Shown here: positions 27,848 through 35,607 of the stretch, piece after piece
Layout of the letters: the number at the start of each line of letters is the position of its first letter
How positions within the stretch are numbered: the first letter of the stretch is position 1
The notes under the pieces: generated by a model
The model's input: only the letters and a program-made list of their open reading frames with translations
Told to the model about the DNA's origin: nothing
Databases searched by the model: none
NCBI RefSeq assembly: GCF_005887115.1
Contig: NZ_PNCJ01000013.1
Span: 89,731-153,730, forward strand
Length of the DNA: 64,000 bases
Direction of reading: 5' to 3'
Source of the DNA: Pseudoalteromonas rubra
Lineage (GTDB): Bacteria; Pseudomonadota; Gammaproteobacteria; Enterobacterales; Alteromonadaceae
Translations under genes and position numbers: made by a program

Positions 27848-28559
27848 GATGCTCCTTAAACATCTCCGAGAATGTGTTTCTGGGTGCCGGAGTCTGTGTC
27901 TCTACAATAACAGACCCGGATTGTTGTAATTCTGTCACCGTCACTATCCTGCGAGTGTCGATATCTCGTGTTTGCAGTGCGTGCCAAATGGCCACTTGCT
28001 GGGCGTATGCGGGTATTTGCACACTCCCAAGCTGATTAGTAGTAAGCACATCTTTTGATTTAGAAACATAGATATAGCCCACCATTGAATCGTGAATATT
28101 ACATCCTAAAACAACGACACCAGATTGTTCAAATCGTATCGGTTGAATGGGGGTACCGGCATACAATTTGAGTTCAAACCGTTTAGTATCAGAGAAGGAA
28201 TAAACATGATGGCGAATATCATCGCTGTTTGGAAAGCTGACCGCCTGACCTTGCATTATAGTGAGCAGCCGAGGCTGAAACTGCTTATCAATCTGATCCA
28301 TCACCGCCACCTGCTGCACTGAGCCTGTGCGTAAAGGGGCGATAACCTCAACGACTACATCAGGCAATGGAGCACCATGCTGGTCGCGCAATTGAAGGGC
28401 GTACCCGTTACCGGACCCGTTACCGGACCCGTTACCGGAATCGCTACTGGAACTATTATCGGCTGCATAGACAAGGCTAGTCATAAAAACTGCAGCACCG
28501 CAACCAAACAGGGCCATGCTGGATGCAGCCCATACTCCTCCCACGGCTCGTCTGATCAT
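27837..28559 (-). CDS. Periplasmic cupredoxin-like protein (methylamine-utilisation-like)
   Basis: 240 residues from the ATG at 28559, chosen for AGGG upstream and a clean signal peptide (MIRRAVGG to LVYA-A); an ATG at 28610 is possible. After a Gly/Asn/Ser linker encoded by 12-base repeats comes a beta-sandwich with type I copper ligands: His-His in DDIRHHVYSF (117-118), then C153, H156 and M159 in GCNIHDSM. Such proteins are often annotated methylamine utilisation/plastocyanin-like, but no methylamine genes are near. It is the first gene of the four-gene operon and could donate or sense electrons for the GGDEF/EAL sensor. Confidence 0.88.
   Translation of the reverse strand: MIRRAVGGVWAASSMALFGCGAAVFMTSLVYAADNSSSSDSGNGSGNGSGNGYALQLRDQHGAPLPDVVVEVIAPLRTGSVQQVAVMDQIDKQFQPRLLTIMQGQAVSFPNSDDIRHHVYSFSDTKRFELKLYAGTPIQPIRFEQSGVVVLGCNIHDSMVGYIYVSKSKDVLTTNQLGSVQIPAYAQQVAIWHALQTRDIDTRRIVTVTELQQSGSVIVETQTPAPRNTFSEMFKEHHGH
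28407..28439. repeat. 12-base tandem repeat inside the cupredoxin-like gene
   Basis: The unit GTTACCGGACCC occurs twice, followed by a nine-base partial copy. It encodes Gly-Asn-Gly-Ser on the minus strand, directly after the signal peptide. Copy number could vary by slippage and change linker length in frame. Confidence 0.8.
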
Positions 28560-28775
28560 ATTCAGACGCCCTAGTGCGATCCTTACCGGGTTATGCCCGC
28601 TGACGTTCATGGATATTTGCCTGAGCCACTTGCATACCCTTAAGTAAAAGTGACGCTGAAAAGAAAAGCAAGGACTAACACGAATTCGCGTTCAGATAAG
28701 GCGTAAATACTAAGAAGACGCAGCACCAAGGAGGTGTTTCTAAGGCGAAGTGTGAGAGAGTTCGGTACGTCAAAA

Positions 28776-28805
28776 TGGAAAAAGCGGCGCCGGGCCGCTT
28801 TTTCA
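28776..28805 (-). terminator. Rho-independent terminator of purC
   Basis: AAAAAGCGGC and GCCGCTTTTT pair around a short GC loop. The minus-strand T-run follows, 18 bases past the purC stop. Confidence 0.88.
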
Positions 28806-28822
28806 GAAAAGTACTAGTCGAT

Positions 28823-29926
28823 TCAGGCGTCGATCAGGCCGTACTCTTTATCCAGCACTGCAATCACTTCATCTCGCGGGCTGTGAGGAATGCTTAACTG
28901 CTGGCCGACAATTTTGCTGGCGATGCCGACATAAGTGTCAGACACAGACATCATGACCTGCTCTGGCAGCTTGTAGCTGGCAGCCAGCTGCTCGCGCTCA
29001 GTCATGCGATCTTTGTTCAGCAGAACATCGCTGTCAGGCACATTGTTAATCAACAGCTGGCGGAAGCCCTCTTTTGAGTTCTCAACAATGTTACCATCAC
29101 GGTAGGCTGGGCCATCCCAGATCCGTGAAGAATCCGGTGTGCCTACCTCATCAATGTAGATCAGGCGCTCTGTGCCATCTTTGTCTTCCACATAACCAAA
29201 TTCAAATTTGGTATCAACAAAAATCTGGTCCAGCTGAGCCAGTTCTTTAGAGATTAGCGCAAAGCCTTCGGTCAATAACTGCTCATAACGTGCTACATCG
29301 GCTTCTGACTTAAAGTTGAACGCATCCAGGTTATCCGTGATATTGCGACGAGTGATGTTCACATCGTCCACTTCCGGTACATCTGGCAGACCACGAATGA
29401 TCCCTTTGGTTGATGGGGTGATCAAGACCTCATCCAGCTTCTGATGCGCATTCAGGCCTTCTGGCAGATTGATCCCACAGAACTCACGTACACCTTTGCT
29501 GTAATCGCGCCACATGCTGCCAGTGATGTACTGACGGGCAATGGCTTCGACGCGCACAGTGCTGGCTTTACGCACGATCCACACGTAAGGATGTGGAATA
29601 TCCACGATGTGATTACCGGCCAGTCCGGCCTCATCAAACAATTTGAACCAATGGGCTGCCACACTGTTTAGTGCGATACCTTTACCCGGCACACCATTGA
29701 GGCCATTTTCGCCTTGCCAGATGCAGTCGAAGGCTGAGATGCGATCCGAGATCACCATGATCGCCAACTCAGTTCCTGCTGGAACATCATAGCCTTTTTC
29801 TTTGATTAAACGGGCGCTGTCCTGGTCGGTTAACCAATAAACTGAACGTACTTTACCACTGTGCACAGCACCTTTGGTGCGAATGGGTAGATCGTCATTG
29901 ACGTCTAGAACTTTGTAGCTACTCAT
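28823..29926 (-). CDS. purC: Phosphoribosylaminoimidazole-succinocarboxamide synthase
   Basis: 367 residues, the longer proteobacterial form of SAICAR synthase. It joins aspartate to CAIR with ATP in de novo purine synthesis. Recognisable blocks are [15 protein letters not shown] (ATP site), [48 protein letters not shown] and [21 protein letters not shown] precedes the ATG at 29926. It is monocistronic with its own terminator, so its neighbours say nothing special about it. No purine riboswitch was seen upstream. Confidence 0.96.
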   Translation of the reverse strand: MSSYKVLDVNDDLPIRTKGAVHSGKVRSVYWLTDQDSARLIKEKGYDVPAGTELAIMVISDRISAFDCIWQGENGLNGVPGKGIALNSVAAHWFKLFDEAGLAGNHIVDIPHPYVWIVRKASTVRVEAIARQYITGSMWRDYSKGVREFCGINLPEGLNAHQKLDEVLITPSTKGIIRGLPDVPEVDDVNITRRNITDNLDAFNFKSEADVARYEQLLTEGFALISKELAQLDQIFVDTKFEFGYVEDKDGTERLIYIDEVGTPDSSRIWDGPAYRDGNIVENSKEGFRQLLINNVPDSDVLLNKDRMTEREQLAASYKLPEQVMMSVSDTYVGIASKIVGQQLSIPHSPRDEVIAVLDKEYGLIDA

Positions 29927-30121
29927 TGTATCTCCATAGAGAACGGCTGCGTCTTGCTAAAGGACGCAAAATACAGAGGGGGTTAGAGCGGTGTATGATA
30001 GTCGAGCAGCCGCTAAATCACAATTGCTTTACCGCACTGATCAGCGATATGCCGCAGGCAGGTTTAGCTTCGGGCACAAGTATTTTATGATGCGGGCGTG
30101 ATCCGCCATTGATGTGAGACT

Positions 30122-30808
30122 ATGTTAGAAATTAACGACCTGATTTTTCGCTGGCCCGGAGCAGCCGATGCCACGCTTCATATACCTAAACTTGAAGTCG
30201 CCGCTGGTGAGCGGGTGTTTTTACATGGCCCAAGTGGCAGCGGAAAATCCACTTTACTGGGGCTGCTCAGCGGTATAAACAAACCCGAATCTGGACATAT
30301 TCAATTACTGGATACTGACCTGGCAAACCTCAGCGATGCCGCCAGAGACAAATTCAGAGCCGATCACATCGGCACCATATTCCAGAATTTCAATTTGTTG
30401 CCCTATCTCAGCCCAATTGAAAACGTGATGCTGGGGTGCAATTTTTCTAAACTCCGCACTCAGCGCGTCAGTGCTTCTGGTAACACACTGACCCAGCAGG
30501 CCCAACAGTTACTGCAAGCGCTCGGGCTGAGCCCGGAAATCATGTTGCGTTCAGTGTCACAGCTCAGTATTGGCCAGCAACAGCGGGTCGCTGCTGCCCG
30601 GGCGTTTATCGGTCAGCCTGAACTGATCATCGCCGATGAACCGACCTCAGCACTGGATGCCGACAACCGCAATACCTTTATTGAGTTGCTGTTCCAGCAA
30701 GCCAGCCAGTATGGTGCCACTATCCTATTTGTCAGCCACGATAATAGTCTGGCACCTTTATTTGATAAACAATTGAGTCTGGTTGAAATGAACGAGGTGA
30801 ATCAATGA
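30122..30808 (+). CDS. ABC transporter ATP-binding protein (LolD/MacB type)
   Basis: 228 residues. Walker A GPSGSGKST (36-44), Q-loop TIFQNFNLLPYLSP, signature LSIGQQQRVAAARA (Ile in place of the usual Gly) and Walker B ELIIADEPTSALD are present. It belongs to the mechanotransmission/lipoprotein class that pairs with FtsX-like permeases. Its stop overlaps the permease ATG (ATGA at 30805-30808). With the His-rich permease and the DUF3299 protein it resembles the Vibrio zinc-regulated Zrg-type operon, an analogy from memory. No Zur-like box was found upstream. Confidence 0.9.
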   Translation: MLEINDLIFRWPGAADATLHIPKLEVAAGERVFLHGPSGSGKSTLLGLLSGINKPESGHIQLLDTDLANLSDAARDKFRADHIGTIFQNFNLLPYLSPIENVMLGCNFSKLRTQRVSASGNTLTQQAQQLLQALGLSPEIMLRSVSQLSIGQQQRVAAARAFIGQPELIIADEPTSALDADNRNTFIELLFQQASQYGATILFVSHDNSLAPLFDKQLSLVEMNEVNQ

Positions 30809-32223
30809 GGTTAGTCACGTTAGCAACCAAAAGTATGCTCAATCGTAAGGCCAGTGTACTGCTGACCCTGTTTACCATTGCCATCAGTGTGATGCTGCTG
30901 CTTTCCATCGAGCGGGTGCGTCAGGAGGCCAAAAGCAGTTTCAGCAATACCGTCTCGGGTACCGATCTGATCGTCGGCGCGCGCAGCGGTGATATTCAGC
31001 TCCTGCTTTCCAGTGTTTTTCGTATTGGCCACGCCAACAATAGCGTCAGTTGGGAAAGTTACCAGGATATCCGCGCTCAACGAGGTGTGCGCTGGAGCAT
31101 ACCTATGAGCTTGGGTGACAGCCACAAAGGACATGCCGTGCTGGGTACCGACAGTGCGTACTTTGAACACTTTCGCTATGGCAAAAAACAAAACCTGACC
31201 TTTGCCGCGGGCCGCGCGTTTGTCAATGCACAGGAAGTGGTACTGGGCAGCGAGGTTGCCAGTAAAATGCACTACCAGCTTGGTCAGCAAATTGTGATCT
31301 CACACGGCATGGGCAATACCAGCTTCCACCATCACGACGATAACCCGATGACCATAGTGGGGATCCTGGCGCCTACCGGTACACCCGTCGATAAGACCGT
31401 ACACGTGCCCCTGGCGGCTATCGAGGCCATGCATAGCCAGCCTAAATCAGCGCCCCGCATGATAGGTAAGCCGAAACAGTCAACTGATCATAATAATGCG
31501 CATGAACACAATCACGGTCATAACCACGGCCATGCAGATGAACATAAGCACGATGACAGCCATGATCACAACCATGCCGATGAGCATGGCCACGGTCATG
31601 ACAAGCCCGACACCGCCGCTGTCGCTGTGCCAGCCCCCGCACATTTGCACGGCGACCTGATTGGCGCACCAAAACAGATCACCGCGTTTCTGATGGGGCT
31701 GGAATCACCGCTCTATACCCTGCAAATCCGTCGAAATATCAATAATTACAAAGCAGAGCCACTATTGGCCATTATGCCGGGTGTTACATTACGTGAGTTG
31801 TGGCGTATGTTAGGTCTGGTGGAAAAGATCCTGTTGCTGTTCTCAGGTGTCGTGGTGCTGATCAGTCTGCTGGGTATGCTCACCACCTTACTGGCCACTC
31901 TTAACCAGCGTCGCCGAGAGCTCGCCATTTTACGCTCTGTGGGCGCGCGGCCACGGCATATTTTTGCACTCATGACTAGTGAGGCTATCTTGATCACTGC
32001 CGCAGGTTGCGCACTGGGCATTGCCTTGTTTTACACGCTGATCGCCCTGGCGCAGGGCACACTGCAGAGCCAGTTTGGGATCAGCCTGAGTATTTCACTG
32101 CTCAGTCACTATGAACTGATGTTGATCGGCGTTATTATGGCGGCCGGTACACTGATGGGCATATTGCCTGCAACCCGGGCCTATTTCTATTCGCTCAGCG
32201 ATGGCATGAGCATTAAGCTATAA
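30805..32223 (+). CDS. FtsX-like ABC permease with periplasmic His-rich segment
   Basis: 472 residues with one N-terminal and three C-terminal transmembrane helices, the FtsX/MacB layout. The large periplasmic domain holds a His/Asp/Glu-rich stretch at about residues 228-269 with repeated HGHNHGHADEH-type units, a typical metal (zinc, nickel or copper) binding sequence. The C-terminal block LNQRRRELAILRSVGARP is the coupling helix of FtsX permeases. It works with the ATPase encoded just upstream. The metal link is inferred from the His-rich insert and the DUF3299 neighbour. Confidence 0.9.
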   Translation: MRLVTLATKSMLNRKASVLLTLFTIAISVMLLLSIERVRQEAKSSFSNTVSGTDLIVGARSGDIQLLLSSVFRIGHANNSVSWESYQDIRAQRGVRWSIPMSLGDSHKGHAVLGTDSAYFEHFRYGKKQNLTFAAGRAFVNAQEVVLGSEVASKMHYQLGQQIVISHGMGNTSFHHHDDNPMTIVGILAPTGTPVDKTVHVPLAAIEAMHSQPKSAPRMIGKPKQSTDHNNAHEHNHGHNHGHADEHKHDDSHDHNHADEHGHGHDKPDTAAVAVPAPAHLHGDLIGAPKQITAFLMGLESPLYTLQIRRNINNYKAEPLLAIMPGVTLRELWRMLGLVEKILLLFSGVVVLISLLGMLTTLLATLNQRRRELAILRSVGARPRHIFALMTSEAILITAAGCALGIALFYTLIALAQGTLQSQFGISLSISLLSHYELMLIGVIMAAGTLMGILPATRAYFYSLSDGMSIKL

Positions 32224-32233
32224 GAGGTTTTGA

Positions 32234-32731
32234 ATGACACCATTACGCACTTTTTTCTGGCTATGTACTGCGCTATTGCTCATTTCAGTACAAGTGCAGG
32301 CAGGACCCCCGAAAGAAATTTTCTGGGAAGACCTGATCCCTCAGGGCCATGTCCAGATCAGCAATCAGGACGCTGCCTCCAGCCATGATGGCGACCAGCA
32401 AAACTGGGTGCAGCCGGACCTGGATGCGCCCGTGGTCAAAAGCCTGGATGGCAAACAAGTGAGCTTACCCGGGTTTGTGGTACCGCTGGAAGGTGACAGT
32501 GAAGTGATCACTGAATTCCTGCTGGTGCCCTACTTTGGTGCCTGTATTCACGTGCCACCGCCGCCGCCTAATCAGATTGTCCACGTTAAAATCAAGAACG
32601 GCGTGCCCATCGACAGCCTGTATGATGCCATTACCGTGACTGGCACTATGAAAGTTGCAACCTGGAAAGGTGACCTGGCACAAACTGGATATCAAATGGA
32701 CGCGGTTGGCGTCGCACCGTTTGAACTATAA
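32234..32731 (+). CDS. DUF3299 periplasmic protein
   Basis: 165 residues with a signal peptide (cleavage near VQA-GP). IFWEDLIPQGHVQ and VSLPGFVVPLEGDSEVITEFLLVPYFGACIHVPPPPPNQ are the DUF3299 core; the Cys-Ile-His-Val-Pro motif could bind metal. The family is often encoded next to LolD/MacB-like ABC genes, as here, 10 bases after the permease stop. It probably hands over or senses a metal in the periplasm; there is no proof in the sequence. A GTGGCTC/GAGCCAC hairpin (32754-32773) follows and may end the operon. Confidence 0.87.
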   Translation: MTPLRTFFWLCTALLLISVQVQAGPPKEIFWEDLIPQGHVQISNQDAASSHDGDQQNWVQPDLDAPVVKSLDGKQVSLPGFVVPLEGDSEVITEFLLVPYFGACIHVPPPPPNQIVHVKIKNGVPIDSLYDAITVTGTMKVATWKGDLAQTGYQMDAVGVAPFEL

Positions 32732-32753
32732 ACGCCGGGTGATGTATCTGAAA

Positions 32754-32773
32754 GTGGCTCAGAGTTGAGCCAC
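32754..32773. terminator. Hairpin between DUF3299 and the small peptide gene
   Basis: Perfect 7-base arms GTGGCTC (32754-32760) and GAGCCAC (32767-32773) with a 6-base loop lie between convergent genes. No T-run is present on either side, so terminator function is uncertain. Confidence 0.4.
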
Positions 32774-32795
32774 CGATAATGTATCCAATCAGCCT

Positions 32796-32969
32796 TTAGC
32801 AAAGGCAACTTCTGAAATGGAAAGTATCGCACTGGTCGATTGCCGTGTTACAGGTAGACCATGCGGTACGATATGCACCACCCGCAATCTGAGGTGTTTC
32901 GCCGCCAGCAAGCGTACGTGCTGGTTTGCCAAGCTGCTTTATCGATTTTTTGTTTAACTGTAGTTTCAT
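32796..32969 (-). CDS. 57-residue lanthipeptide-type RiPP precursor peptide
   Basis: This short gene translates as MKLQLNKKSIKQLGKPART followed by LAGGETPQIAGG and a 26-residue core. AAGGAAA lies 8 bases before the ATG. The leader (K-L-x-L-N-K-K-x-I-x-x-L) is like those of class I lanthipeptide precursors known in Bacteroidota and Pseudoalteromonas, and the second Gly-Gly (30-31) is a likely cleavage site. The core (32-57) has six Ser/Thr and four Cys (C40, C47, C55, C57) and ends CLC, suiting thioether rings. No LanB, LanC or LanM gene is in the window, so modification enzymes must act in trans, or the peptide is unmodified. It lies 81 bases downstream of the antiporter stop. Confidence 0.68.
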   Translation of the reverse strand: MKLQLNKKSIKQLGKPARTLAGGETPQIAGGAYRTAWSTCNTAIDQCDTFHFRSCLC

Positions 32970-33050
32970 AGTTTATTTCCTTATTGGTATCTGTAGTGTG
33001 TGCTCGTAGGCACTTAACCACCATTGCACACATTTCAACCAAGTGCAAAG

Positions 33051-35552
33051 CTACCCCTGCGCCAGCTGTTGGCAAAGTATGCGCATCAACGCAGGATCGT
33101 CCTGCATCAGTGACTTAAGCTTATCAACCGGGATCCACATCACTTCACACGGTGTTTCGGCCAGATAATCCAGCGCCGAAGTGCCTGTCAGCAAGGCCGT
33201 AACCCCCAAAGCTTCGCCTGGCCCCCGAACAACTGCCTGACTACTCCCGTCAGTGCCGGAGCCTACTTCTCGTACGCTGCCCCGATATATGACCCCCAGT
33301 TTATTCAGCGGCTTACCCTGCTTGATTAGAGCCTGCCCGGCATCGTAAATACCTCGCTCCTGACAGCTGCTTATCTGCTCCCGGGTGGTATGTGCTACGC
33401 CATGCAGCCAGGGGATCTGCTGATCCAGCTGCGCCGCTTCGGTCTGGCGAAAAATGGACACTTTTTGCAATGCCGCCATACGCTTTTCGACACTTTCGAG
33501 CAAACGACTGGCTTCGGGTTTATCGAGCACTGCCAGCTTTAGCTGCTCATTAATCACCGCACGCTCCCGGTTAAGCAGTAATCGGGTAGCCGCCTGGGAT
33601 TGCAGTGCCTGAACAATATCCGGAAACGTCTCCTGAAGATCATGAATGCGCGCTATGGTCTGAGCAATATTGTCCTCAACCTGCTTACGTACCTGAGCCG
33701 CTATTTGTGTGTTTGGCGATAGGGTATCAATGTGACTTTCCAGTGCTTCCTGGGCCTGAATGAACCCCCGTGCCACATCGTATCCCACCACCAGACGCTC
33801 AAAATACAACCTCAGCAATGCACGCTCTAACCAGGCACTGCCACGCAGTCGTTCAAGCCAACCCGGTACTTGCCAGGTCGCAAACAGAGTATCGCGCGGC
33901 CCAATGCAGGGCTCGCCATCCAGTGCCTGCTCCACGGCTTCAACCAGCAAGTTGGTTGCTCGCTTACCCAGGGTCCCTTGCTCAAACTGTGTCCAGTAGT
34001 GTTTTCGCTCCGTCTCCAGCAGGCGACGTAAAAAGGCGGTATTGAGATCGTCCTTATCTATTGGTGTTGCGGCGTCTGACTGTGCCATCGCCCCCAGTTT
34101 GACCTGTGCTTTCACCTGTTGCCAATCAGCGCCCCGTAAAAACGGGCTGTCCATCATGGTCGGCAACATGGTTTGCAAGGTATTTGCAACCTGCTGATTG
34201 GCTTTGTCCACTGTAGCCTGTTTGGCCGGAGGCAGACTGTCGAGGCGCAGAAACTTCAGCAGCATGCCCATAGTACCGCCGTTAATTAAAATCGTCAGTA
34301 CCACAATCCCGGCACATAAAAACAACATGCGATCGCTTACCTCCTTGGGGATAGCCTCGCTGGCAGCCACGGTCAGGGCCAGTGCTAATGAGACGGCGCC
34401 ACGCAGACCTCCCCAGCATAATACACTGGCTTTTTCGAACGTAATACCCACGCCTATACGGCTTAATACAGGTGTAAATACTGTGATGGAGGCCGCCCGG
34501 ATCAGCATGATCCCCACGTACAAGATACCCAGTGTCTGCCATGCCAAAAGGTCATCCAGCGGCACCCGAATGGCCACCAGGATCCCCACCAGAAGGAAGA
34601 TACAGGTGTTGGCAATATGTGCCATCATTTCCCAGAAATGATGTAAAAATCCGGCAACCTCAGGGCTTATCCGAGTCCGTCCGACACTCGCCAGCACCAG
34701 CGCCAGCGTCACTACTGCCACCACCCCGGATACATGGAACGACTCGGAAATAAAAAAGGCCGAATACGCGGCTGCGATGGTTAGGGTGATCTCTATCATG
34801 GGATCATTAAACACCCGATCGATCCACATAATACATAATCCACCCAGCACCAAACCTATCGCCAGCCCGACCAAGACGACCCCGGCAAACTGGCCTACCG
34901 CTTGCCAGGGCGAGGCCATCGCCGCGCCTTCACCACCACTGCTGGCCAGCACCCAGACATAAAACAAGCTGAAAAACACAATGGCGGTCCCATCATTAAG
35001 TAAAGACTCACCCTCAATCAGGGTTTCAAGGCGTTTGCGCGAGCTCACTTCTTTCAGTAAAGCCACCACAGCCACCGGATCGGTGGCACTGATCAGGGCA
35101 CCAAACATCAGGCACATGGCCCAGCTCCACTGCCAGTGTTCAGGCACGCTCAAATGCAATAACTCGGCCGTCAGCCAGATGGCCAGCATCAGACCCGGCA
35201 CAGCCAGAATGGCAATCTGGGTAAACATGCGCCGGAATAAATGCACTTCCATGGCAAAGGCGCTTTCAAAGATCAGAGTAGGTAAAAACAAGAAGAGAAA
35301 CAGGTGCGGGTCTATGTCGGCCACCAGCGTCAGGGTATCGCCCATCATCTGCATATCGCCGTCAAAGACCTCACCGCGCTGCGCCAGGCCGATGCAGATC
35401 CCAATCACCAGTAACGCCACGGTGTAAGGGATCTGGGTGTTTTTCAGGACATGGCGGGTCAGTGCACCAATAAACAGGGCCAGGATCAAAAACACCAGGA
35501 CCAGAATGCCAGATTCAAACTGCACACCAGCCACCTTAATCACCACGCTCAC
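33051..35552 (-). CDS. Na+/H+ antiporter (CPA1) with C-terminal cyclic-nucleotide-binding domain
   Basis: 833 residues. The first ~430 form about 12 membrane helices with CPA1 motifs: FLFLPTLIFESAF, SATDPVAVVALL with the ion-binding Asp, and GESLLNDGTAIVFF. A long cytoplasmic region follows, ending in a cNMP-binding domain (~700-825; GQALIKQGKPLNKLGVIYRGSVREV, GPGEALGVTALL). It exchanges Na+ for H+ across the inner membrane and may be gated by cAMP or a related ligand. The start is a GTG at 35552 without a clear binding site; an in-frame stop lies just upstream. It appears monocistronic. Confidence 0.92.
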   Translation of the reverse strand: MSVVIKVAGVQFESGILVLVFLILALFIGALTRHVLKNTQIPYTVALLVIGICIGLAQRGEVFDGDMQMMGDTLTLVADIDPHLFLFLFLPTLIFESAFAMEVHLFRRMFTQIAILAVPGLMLAIWLTAELLHLSVPEHWQWSWAMCLMFGALISATDPVAVVALLKEVSSRKRLETLIEGESLLNDGTAIVFFSLFYVWVLASSGGEGAAMASPWQAVGQFAGVVLVGLAIGLVLGGLCIMWIDRVFNDPMIEITLTIAAAYSAFFISESFHVSGVVAVVTLALVLASVGRTRISPEVAGFLHHFWEMMAHIANTCIFLLVGILVAIRVPLDDLLAWQTLGILYVGIMLIRAASITVFTPVLSRIGVGITFEKASVLCWGGLRGAVSLALALTVAASEAIPKEVSDRMLFLCAGIVVLTILINGGTMGMLLKFLRLDSLPPAKQATVDKANQQVANTLQTMLPTMMDSPFLRGADWQQVKAQVKLGAMAQSDAATPIDKDDLNTAFLRRLLETERKHYWTQFEQGTLGKRATNLLVEAVEQALDGEPCIGPRDTLFATWQVPGWLERLRGSAWLERALLRLYFERLVVGYDVARGFIQAQEALESHIDTLSPNTQIAAQVRKQVEDNIAQTIARIHDLQETFPDIVQALQSQAATRLLLNRERAVINEQLKLAVLDKPEASRLLESVEKRMAALQKVSIFRQTEAAQLDQQIPWLHGVAHTTREQISSCQERGIYDAGQALIKQGKPLNKLGVIYRGSVREVGSGTDGSSQAVVRGPGEALGVTALLTGTSALDYLAETPCEVMWIPVDKLKSLMQDDPALMRILCQQLAQG

Positions 35553-35607
35553 AATGATGTAAGCTTAGTTCACCCAGGCTGGCCCTGTTAGTTTAAACGT
35601 AAAAAAC

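Noticed and set aside
29927..30121. Possible Zur box or riboswitch before the metal-linked ABC operon
   Set aside because: No symmetrical GTTATANNATAAC-like site or structured leader was seen; absence by eye is not proof.
32848..33075. 75-residue minus-strand reading frame with Cys-rich end
   Set aside because: It is another frame over the lanthipeptide-type gene at 32796-32969, has no ribosome-binding site, and runs into the antiporter coding region.
34198..34641. 147-residue plus-strand frame inside the antiporter gene
   Set aside because: Antisense to a gene with intact CPA1 motifs; a shadow of membrane-helix codon bias.
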